Below, one piece after another: positions 1-4,944 of a stretch of DNA of 6,403 bases. The position numbers were made by a program, and so were the translations under genes. Source of the DNA: Lachnospiraceae bacterium. GTDB lineage: Bacteria > Bacillota > Clostridia > Lachnospirales > Lachnospiraceae. Within the stretch, counting starts at the first letter, position 1, and every line of letters starts with the position of its first letter. Below the pieces are notes generated by a model, which was given only the letters and a program-made list of their open reading frames with translations, had not been told where the DNA came from and did no database searches. Location: positions 1 through 6,403 of the forward strand of contig JAFSYD010000208.1 of assembly GCA_017443685.1 (NCBI GenBank), given 5' to 3'.

Positions 1-231
1 AAAACGCCCTCTCAAACACGTACCATCATACGCTGACCTTTGATCACGGGGAGCCTCACCCCGGCGCACATACTATACTCGAAAACGATCCTGCCTGATA
101 AAAGGCGCTTCCTCATAGTTCTGATTGCCCTCGGAAGTCCATTCAGCACTTACATTCCTTTCCGCCCTCACACCATCGGCGGCTCGCTCCTTAAGAAAGC
201 GGTAAGGCCTACTCACTCTTCCTCAACGGTT
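1..231 (-). ncRNA. T-box riboswitch leader, apparent tryptophan specifier (3' end beyond the left edge)
   Basis: This leader RNA would bind an uncharged tRNA and let transcription continue into a downstream amino-acid gene. Read on the minus strand it shows the parts of a T-box in order. A GA-rich segment GAGGAAGAGTGAGTAGG (about 222-206) matches the K-turn and S-turn side of Stem I. A helix CTTAC/GTAAG follows. The distal arm has CCGCC/GGCGG (182-178 with 166-162) closing a loop with GATGGTGTGAG. The specifier side reads GAA-TGG-A, with TGG at 141-139, the Trp codon. A GGGG/CCCC hairpin (about 62-48) fits Stem III. ATGATGGTACGTG (29-17) resembles the T-box bulge, with TGGT at 25-22, but it is degenerate. 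The antiterminator/terminator and regulated gene are off the edge; trpS or a Trp transport or synthesis gene is the natural guess. The family call is fairly firm, the Trp assignment less so. Confidence 0.75.
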
Positions 232-237
232 TATAAC

Positions 238-266
238 AGACTATCAAAAGGGATACGTTTTGTCAA
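238..266 (-). promoter_or_regulatory. Promoter of the T-box transcript
   Basis: Minus strand: a perfect -35 TTGACA (266-261), a 17-base spacer, and a -10 TAGTCT (243-238) preceded by TG one base upstream, an extended -10. This puts the transcript start near 231, just upstream of the T-box K-turn segment. It lies between the tRNA gene and the leader, so the T-box unit does not depend on read-through from the kinase operon. Confidence 0.7.
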
Positions 267-300
267 TAAAAAATTTCGGAAAACCTGCGTCCAATGAAAA

Positions 301-381
301 TGCGGATAGAGGGACTTGAACCCTCACATCATAGATACCAGAACCTAAATCTGGCGCGTCTGCCAATTCCGCCATATCCGC
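301..381 (-). tRNA. tRNA-Leu, anticodon UAG
   Basis: It decodes CUN leucine codons. The acceptor strands are GCGGATA (381-375) and TATCCGC (308-302), with discriminator A at 301. The anticodon stem is CCAGA/TCTGG (354-350 and 342-338), closing a 7-base loop TTTAGGT with anticodon TAG at 347-345. The T arm is GAGGG-TTCAAGT-CCCTC. The long variable region of about 12 bases between the anticodon and T stems is typical of class II tRNAs such as Leu. The D arm contains AATTGGCAGA. CCA is not encoded; the bases after 301 are TTT. The 5' end is only 7 bases from the stop codon of the response regulator, so there is almost no room for a separate promoter outside that gene. Co-transcription with the kinase operon, or a promoter inside the regulator's 3' end, is implied. 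I see no clear terminator hairpin after it. Confidence 0.97.
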
Positions 382-388
382 AAAAAAT

Positions 389-1156
389 TTAATCTTCTTT
401 AAAGAACCCTTCAATCTCCTCCAACAGCTGATCCGGAGGCATCGTCTTCAGCAGATACTTCTCCGGCTTCACCGGGATATCCGCCATCGCTCTTTCCACA
501 TCATTCTTCGCCGTCAAAAACATCACCGGGACGTCCGCTGTCAAAGGATCCTCCCGTAGCATCGCAAGCACCTCAGGTCCGTCCGCCACCGGCATCTCAT
601 AATCCAAAAGGATCAGGTCCACTTTCTTTTTCGACAAAAGGGAAACCGCATTCGCACCGGAATTCGCCATATACACATGGTAGCGATCGGACAGCCACAG
701 CTTTAAGGTGCGCAGCATCGTTCCGTCGTCATCCACCACGAGAATACGCTTTTTGGCTTCCGCCCTTGCTTCTTCCTCGATCGCACCGGCAAGCCGCTCA
801 CAAAGCTCCCTGACATTCAAAGGCCGCATAAAGGTGCCCGCCACAAAACGATCCGGCTCTGAAAAACACTCCCTTGCCTCGCCGATCTCTTCCCAGCTTC
901 CCAGGAGATACAGGCTCGCCGCCTCTTCATCCTCGCAAAGCAGTCCGTTCATATCCCGAAGGAATGCCTTAAGCTCGCCCACGTTCTTATCGATATACAC
1001 CAGCACGATCCGCGGACGATCCTCAATTTTAATAAAATCTTCAAATGCCGGCACGCATGAGATAACCTCGAACCCTTCCTTCGCCATATTTTTCACCATG
1101 GCGTCCACCATAAAGCCCGCCCCCGCGGCTGCCAGCAAAACCCGTTTCTCCATCAT
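389..1156 (-). CDS. Two-receiver response regulator without an output domain
   Basis: 255 residues from the ATG at 1156. The C-terminal half (about 137-255) is a canonical receiver: acidic triad DDD 142-144 in RILVVDDDG, phospho-acceptor D185 in LILLDYEMP, T215 in MFLTAK, and K237 in YLLKT. The N-terminal half (about 3-120) has the same alternating strand/helix rhythm and ends in FMRPLNVREL like a receiver's final helix. However, the acidic pair after the first strand is replaced by AAAGAG and the conserved Lys by Arg, although an Asp (D56) does follow the third strand. It looks like a degenerate receiver. There is no DNA-binding, cyclase or other output domain. A longer reading from a TTG at 1201 has no ribosome site before it. 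The ATG at 1156 is preceded by GGTGA, which matches the 3' part of the anti-SD complement. The kinase gene ends 13 bases upstream, so the two are almost certainly co-transcribed and this protein is a plausible phosphate acceptor from the kinase's Hpt domain. Confidence 0.9.
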   Translation of the reverse strand: MMEKRVLLAAAGAGFMVDAMVKNMAKEGFEVISCVPAFEDFIKIEDRPRIVLVYIDKNVGELKAFLRDMNGLLCEDEEAASLYLLGSWEEIGEARECFSEPDRFVAGTFMRPLNVRELCERLAGAIEEEARAEAKKRILVVDDDGTMLRTLKLWLSDRYHVYMANSGANAVSLLSKKKVDLILLDYEMPVADGPEVLAMLREDPLTADVPVMFLTAKNDVERAMADIPVKPEKYLLKTMPPDQLLEEIEGFFKED

Positions 1157-1169
1157 TTTCACCCAAATG

Positions 1170-4100
1170 TCATAGTAACCTAAGAAGTTCCTCCCTGTCA
1201 ACCGCTGACAGGCACTTTTTTACCTGCAGGAAGGTTTCCTCCTCCCCGGCAGGCATCCGGTAATCGGAAAGCTGTGCCATCACACTGTCCGCGCTGTCAA
1301 AATCAAACGCCTCCACAAATTCCCGGATCGCCGCAAACGCCTCCGCAAGCTCCTCCTCCGGGATCTCCGGCCGCGCATCCGTATCATCCGCCCCCATCAC
1401 AAGCGGCGTGATCTTATCATAATAGGAACGATACATTTTTAAAAGCCCCGGCGTCTTTTCCGCTATTTCCCGTGCCGCATCCGCATCCCCCTGTTTGGCC
1501 AGATCCCCGCATTTTTCCAGATGCGCCGCATCCGCGGAAAGCTGCAGGGCACCGATCAGGCGGGATGAGCTCTTCAGCGCATGGACGAGGATCGTATAGT
1601 TCTGATAATCCCCCGCCTCAAGGAAACGGGAAATATCCGCCGCCTTTGCCGGAACCGCTTCCAGATAATCTTTCAGCACCTCCATCAAAAGCTCCTCGCT
1701 GCCGCAGTTTTTGATCGCCGTTTCATAATCTATGCTCGTGATTCCGGCAAGCGGTGAAAATGTCTGCGAATACCTGCCTTCCGTATCCATTTGGGAAGGC
1801 TTCCGTTCCATCCCGGCCGAAAAATCCGCACCACCCGCATCCGACGAAGACGTCGCCTCCTCCATATACGCCGCATAGCGATCATCCGCCTCATCGATCA
1901 CAAGCTCCGGCGGAAGATACGTCCGAACCATCTCTTCCAGTCGAACACTGTCGATCGGTTTTGCGAGATAATCTGTAAAACCTTCATTTAAGAAATTCTC
2001 TCTTGAGCCTGAAACCGCGTTTGCTGTCAAAATAATGACCGGTACACCGGCGCACAGATTATCCTCCAAAGCCTCCATACGGTGCAGGGTTTCCGTCCCA
2101 TCCATCTCCGGCATCCGGTGGTCCAAAAATATTATATCATATTTAATTTTCTTGATAAGTTCCAGTGTTTCCGCACCACTCTGTGCCGTATCGATCTGAA
2201 TCAGCGTTTTTTTCAAAAGCCCTTTCGCTACCGTCAAATTCATAGTTGTATCATCAACCACCAAAACTCTCGCCGATGGCGCGATGAAAGTTGCATGATA
2301 GGCTTCATTCCTCGCTGCCGCATTGCGGTACATTTCGGAAAAGCTTCCGATGGGGACCCACTTCGTCACCTGCTGCACTACCCCAAACGAAAACTCCGAC
2401 CCTTCTCCGTAGACACTCTCCACCACAAGGTCGGTTCCCATGAGATGTAAGAGCTGCTTTACAATGCTCATCCCAAGCCCCGTACCTTCGATATTCTTAT
2501 TCCGCTCTTCCTCGATCCGTTCAAAGCGCGAGAAGAGCTTTTTCATATCCTCTTCCCTGATGCCGATGCCGGTATCCTTCACGGAGACCATCAAATTGAT
2601 CCTTGTTTCATCAATCCGCTCAAAACCGACGCTCATCGTCACCGATCCGGCCTGCGTGTACTTTACCGCATTGGTCAGGATGTTAATGATCACCTGCTTC
2701 AAGCGCACTTCATCGCCGTACAGAAGGTGCGGCGTATTCTCATCCACGTTGACAAAAAATTCCAGATTTTTATCCTTTGCCTTCACCGCGATCATATTGA
2801 TCAGGTCGTTGATCATGGAAGACAGCTCATACTCCGTCGCGATAATATCCATTTTCCCTTCTTCGAGCTTGGAGGAATCAAGGATGTCGTTTACCAGACC
2901 AAGCAGCGATTTCCCGGCGCTTTGGATATCGCTCGCGTAGGCTAAGATCGCCTCGTCCGTACTCTCGCGCAGGATCATTTCATCGAGGCCGAGTACCGCG
3001 TTGATCGGCGTCCGAAGCTCATGCGACACGCTCGATAAAAATCTGGATTTATTCTCGGATGACTTGCGCGCGATCACAAGATCTGCCTGCAGCCGCTCCT
3101 TCTCCCGCATCTCATCCACGAAACCGGTGATCTTCGCCGCCATATTGGAGAGCTCGGCATACAGCTCCCCGATCTCGTCATCGTTCGTGATCGGCAGATC
3201 CTTAACCTTTTTCAACTCTCCTTCCCGCTGTTCATCTTCCACATCACAAAAATCGCGGATCGTCGCAGCCATCGACGTGATCGGCCGCACGATACGCCTT
3301 TGCGCGTACGCATTGGCAAATACCGTAAGCGGGATCAGTGTATTCATGATCATCATCAGAAGCTTCAGGTCGAAGGCAAGACCGCTTTTATTCATGACAA
3401 AACGCATATGCCCTTCCAGATGCGCGCCGGTATCTTCGTTCACCGGACGCCGCTTCCCCTGCGTCCCTGATGTCCCGGTGCTATCCTCATTGTCTGCCGC
3501 GGCGTTATCCGCACCCGATCCGTCCTCCGCTGCCGTAGTGTTATCCACACCAGATCCATCCTCCGTTACCGCAGCATTGTCCGCACCCGCGCTGTTTCCC
3601 GCTGCCGCATCGCTATCCCCACTCTGCCTATCGTTATTTTGCGCATCGTTTCCCGTTTTTGATGGGTTCCCGTCCACCACGATCACATTTCCCGTCTGTT
3701 CATCCTCGACCATAACGGTGTTCTTATTTTCCTTTCCCAGATCCATCAAATCCGACCAAAAGAAACCCTCCACATTGCCGATCACGTCATCTGCCATCAA
3801 CGGCATCAATGCGTTTGCAAAACCGATCGCCGCTACGCCCAGGATCATTCCCTCGGTAGCGATCAGTGCCGTGACGCACCGGGACAGCCTGGAATTCCGC
3901 AAAAAGCGCTCCTGCCTGTCCTTATTCCTGCCCTCGGCATAATAGAATCCGTTAAACGTCAGTGTCTTGTACCGGTCCGGTACATAATGAAAAAACGCAT
4001 ACGTCAGCGCAACCGACAACGCGCATTCCGGCAGCTCCCCTATGAAACTGAACAAAAACTGCGCCGGGGAAAAATAGGAAAACCCGCTCGCCGAAACGAT

Positions 4101-4619
4101 CACCTCCAGTACCGCATAGACATCCCCGATCACAAATGCGAACACCACAACCAGCCATGCCAGCTGCTGCTTTTTGCCGGAATACCACCCCGCCTGCACC
4201 GCAAAAAACGCGATGATCGCGGCGATCAGATAGATGAACACGGCATATGCCTGGGAAAAATCAAGCACCAGTATGTTAACAAACGCAAGCGCAAACGCCA
4301 CCATCGCAGGCATAAAGCCCACGATCCCCGACATCAGGATCATCGGAACATTTTCCAGATGAAAGGTTATTCCACCAATGGCGATCTGTCCCATCGCCGT
4401 ACCTGTGGACAGCGTTTTCATCACCAGATACGCGGCTACGAATATCGTCGCGATCGTGATCAGCACATAATGAGTGATCTGTCTTTTTTTGTCGCCGAAC
4501 AGCTCCCGCGATTTCATGATCGTATGATCGCGGTGCTGCTCGATATGTTCCTTTACATCTTCGATCGTATTCAGCGTATCGTGGATACGGCTGCGTCTGT
4601 TTCCTGTGTTTTTTCCCAT
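1170..4619 (-). CDS. Membrane hybrid sensor histidine kinase with receiver and Hpt domains
   Basis: 1149 residues from the ATG at 4619. An upstream in-frame ATG at 4655 has GAAGG directly abutting it, too close to serve; 4619 has GAAAGG at good spacing. A cytoplasmic N-terminus of about 48 residues is followed by hydrophobic segments near 49-67, 90-121, 123-143, 152-174, 184-210 and 250-273. An extracytoplasmic loop of about 140 residues holds a low-complexity 12-residue tandem repeat (345-380). A last membrane segment (416-437), HAMP (about 438-493) and coiled coil follow. HisKA has H533 in SVSHELRTP. HATPase shows the N box (N646-N650), DTGIGI 682-687, and GTGLGM 712-717. The receiver has DD 789-790, D833 in FLDHRMP, T865 and K887. 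Hpt has H1013 in VHALKSS. A helical tail of about 65 residues ends it. All phosphorelay residues are intact. The membrane sensor region is not a family I can name; the ligand is unknown. Confidence 0.95.
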   Translation of the reverse strand: MGKNTGNRRSRIHDTLNTIEDVKEHIEQHRDHTIMKSRELFGDKKRQITHYVLITIATIFVAAYLVMKTLSTGTAMGQIAIGGITFHLENVPMILMSGIVGFMPAMVAFALAFVNILVLDFSQAYAVFIYLIAAIIAFFAVQAGWYSGKKQQLAWLVVVFAFVIGDVYAVLEVIVSASGFSYFSPAQFLFSFIGELPECALSVALTYAFFHYVPDRYKTLTFNGFYYAEGRNKDRQERFLRNSRLSRCVTALIATEGMILGVAAIGFANALMPLMADDVIGNVEGFFWSDLMDLGKENKNTVMVEDEQTGNVIVVDGNPSKTGNDAQNNDRQSGDSDAAAGNSAGADNAAVTEDGSGVDNTTAAEDGSGADNAAADNEDSTGTSGTQGKRRPVNEDTGAHLEGHMRFVMNKSGLAFDLKLLMMIMNTLIPLTVFANAYAQRRIVRPITSMAATIRDFCDVEDEQREGELKKVKDLPITNDDEIGELYAELSNMAAKITGFVDEMREKERLQADLVIARKSSENKSRFLSSVSHELRTPINAVLGLDEMILRESTDEAILAYASDIQSAGKSLLGLVNDILDSSKLEEGKMDIIATEYELSSMINDLINMIAVKAKDKNLEFFVNVDENTPHLLYGDEVRLKQVIINILTNAVKYTQAGSVTMSVGFERIDETRINLMVSVKDTGIGIREEDMKKLFSRFERIEEERNKNIEGTGLGMSIVKQLLHLMGTDLVVESVYGEGSEFSFGVVQQVTKWVPIGSFSEMYRNAAARNEAYHATFIAPSARVLVVDDTTMNLTVAKGLLKKTLIQIDTAQSGAETLELIKKIKYDIIFLDHRMPEMDGTETLHRMEALEDNLCAGVPVIILTANAVSGSRENFLNEGFTDYLAKPIDSVRLEEMVRTYLPPELVIDEADDRYAAYMEEATSSSDAGGADFSAGMERKPSQMDTEGRYSQTFSPLAGITSIDYETAIKNCGSEELLMEVLKDYLEAVPAKAADISRFLEAGDYQNYTILVHALKSSSRLIGALQLSADAAHLEKCGDLAKQGDADAAREIAEKTPGLLKMYRSYYDKITPLVMGADDTDARPEIPEEELAEAFAAIREFVEAFDFDSADSVMAQLSDYRMPAGEEETFLQVKKCLSAVDREELLRLL
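3480..3587 (-). repeat. Three tandem 36-bp units inside the kinase gene
   Basis: Three in-frame copies encode GADNAAVTEDGS, GVDNTTAAEDGS and GADNAAADNEDS, residues 345-380 of the kinase, in the loop predicted to lie outside the membrane. Each DNA unit begins GGTGYGGAYAAY on the minus strand. The first two copies are the closest, and the third diverges at its end. A multiple of three keeps the frame, so copy number could vary without breaking the gene. Confidence 0.85.
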
Positions 4620-4623
4620 ACCA

Positions 4624-4628
4624 CACCT
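4624..4628 (-). promoter_or_regulatory. Ribosome binding site deciding the kinase start
   Basis: AAAGG on the minus strand, about 6-7 bases before the ATG at 4619. The competing ATG at 4655 has its purine-rich GAAGG immediately adjacent with no spacer, so 4619 is preferred. Confidence 0.65.
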
Positions 4629-4631
4629 TTC

Positions 4632-4643
4632 ATTGTGCACAAT
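4632..4643. promoter_or_regulatory. 12-bp perfect palindrome in the kinase leader
   Basis: ATTGTGCACAAT is fully self-complementary. It sits 12 bases upstream of the preferred kinase start, next to the ribosome site. It may be an operator. Either half read as TTGTGCACA is one base away from the TTATNCACA form of a DnaA box. No binding protein can be assigned from sequence alone. Confidence 0.35.
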
Positions 4644-4665
4644 TTTAAAATCCATCCTTCAATTT

Positions 4666-4683
4666 TGTGGATAATGTGGATAA
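4666..4683 (-). promoter_or_regulatory. Two abutting perfect DnaA boxes in the kinase leader
   Basis: On the minus strand TTATCCACA occurs twice with no gap (4683-4675 and 4674-4666). This is the consensus DnaA-binding nonamer. Relative to the predicted transcript start near 4708 the pair lies at about +25 to +43, where a bound protein could block elongating polymerase. A third, one-mismatch box in the opposite orientation (ATATCCACA, plus strand 4723-4731) lies in the promoter spacer. The sequence match is certain; that DnaA binds here is inference. Confidence 0.6.
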
Positions 4684-4714
4684 TTTCGTTGATAAATAAT
4701 TCCACGCTGAGGAA

Positions 4715-4743
4715 AGTATAACATATCCACAATGGAATGTCAT
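4715..4743 (-). promoter_or_regulatory. Promoter of the kinase-regulator operon
   Basis: Minus strand: -35 ATGACA (4743-4738, five of six consensus bases), a spacer of 17, and -10 TATACT (4720-4715, five of six) with TG one base upstream, giving an extended -10. The expected transcript start is near 4708 and the leader is about 90 bases. It lies just downstream of the terminator of the secreted-protein gene, consistent with a new transcription unit. Confidence 0.8.
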
Positions 4744-4766
4744 TGAAAAATGCTCCCGGACAAACG

Positions 4767-4800
4767 AAAAGGAGGCCGGGGATATGCTCCCGAAGCCTCC
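4767..4800 (-). terminator. Rho-independent terminator of the secreted-protein gene
   Basis: On the minus strand GGAGGC (4800-4795) pairs with GCCTCC (4776-4771), and an inner CGGG/CCCG extends the stem. TTTT (4770-4767) follows directly, then a T-rich stretch. It is about 145 bases after the stop codon of the upstream gene and about 25 bases before the kinase promoter. Its orientation fits the minus-strand gene; read on the plus strand there is no T tract. Confidence 0.85.
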
Positions 4801-4813
4801 TTCATACATGGGA

Positions 4814-4830
4814 GGGCATTTAAAATGCCC
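4814..4830. repeat. Short AT-centred hairpin in the 3' untranslated region
   Basis: GGGCAT and ATGCCC enclose TTAAA; the whole 17-base element is nearly perfectly symmetrical. It lies between the long palindrome and the terminator of the secreted-protein gene and would be in its mRNA. No T tract follows it on either strand, so it is not a terminator itself. It may stabilise the 3' end or belong to the neighbouring structured element. Confidence 0.55.
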
Positions 4831-4851
4831 GAAAAAGGGTAGAATATCGAC

Positions 4852-4935
4852 ACATCTCACTCCTCGGTCACGGAAGATGGACGCGCCCATTTTGCGCGGT
4901 TCCCCCGTATGTAGCGACGTCTTGGGAGTGGATGT
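4852..4935. other. Long imperfect palindrome; candidate structured RNA or mobile palindromic element
   Basis: The two ends pair over 11 bases with a single unpaired base: plus-strand ACATCTCACTCC (4852-4863) against GGAGTGGATGT (4925-4935). Inside are further pairing blocks: GTC 4867-4869 with GAC 4916-4918, ACGG 4870-4873 with CCGT 4905-4908, and CGCGC 4882-4886 with GCGCG 4894-4898 around a 7-base loop. Together these make a rod of about 84 bases. It begins 9 bases after the stop codon of the secreted-protein gene and is followed by a small hairpin and that gene's terminator, so it is probably transcribed on the minus strand. I do not recognise it as a known riboswitch, SRP or 6S RNA. An extragenic palindromic repeat is the main alternative. 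Confidence 0.5.
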
Positions 4936-4944
4936 TATTTATCA

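Noticed and set aside
113..244. Outer helix ATAGT-CTG with CAG-A-ACTAT as the base of T-box Stem I
   Set aside because: Its upstream strand coincides with the -10 element and would lie before the transcript start, so the complementarity is probably coincidental.
40..297. Plus-strand open frame of 85 codons
   Set aside because: It runs antisense to the T-box leader and its promoter, has no convincing ribosome site, and its composition is not protein-like.
301..381. tRNA 3' end as an integration site for a mobile element
   Set aside because: No integrase, no repeated tRNA 3' end and no mobile-element gene is seen in the window.
1157..1201. Longer start of the response regulator at TTG 1201
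   Set aside because: It would overlap the kinase by 32 bases with no upstream ribosome site; the AGGGAGG nearby lies inside this extension and is too far from the ATG at 1156.
3001..3942. Plus-strand open frame of 313 codons
   Set aside because: It is antisense to the kinase gene; its Ser/Pro/Ile-rich translation mirrors kinase codons, while the minus strand encodes intact HAMP and HisKA motifs.
4620..4655. Longer start of the kinase at ATG 4655
   Set aside because: GAAGG directly abuts this ATG without spacing, while the ATG at 4619 has a well-spaced AAAGG. It is not fully excluded.
4750..4792. 9-base direct repeat ATGCTCCCG (4750-4758 and 4784-4792)
   Set aside because: One copy is part of the terminator stem and nothing else supports a function; it is probably chance or a remnant.
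4645..4890. Minus-strand open frame of 81 codons between the two main genes
   Set aside because: It runs through the terminator, the kinase promoter and the DnaA boxes, and has no plausible ribosome site.
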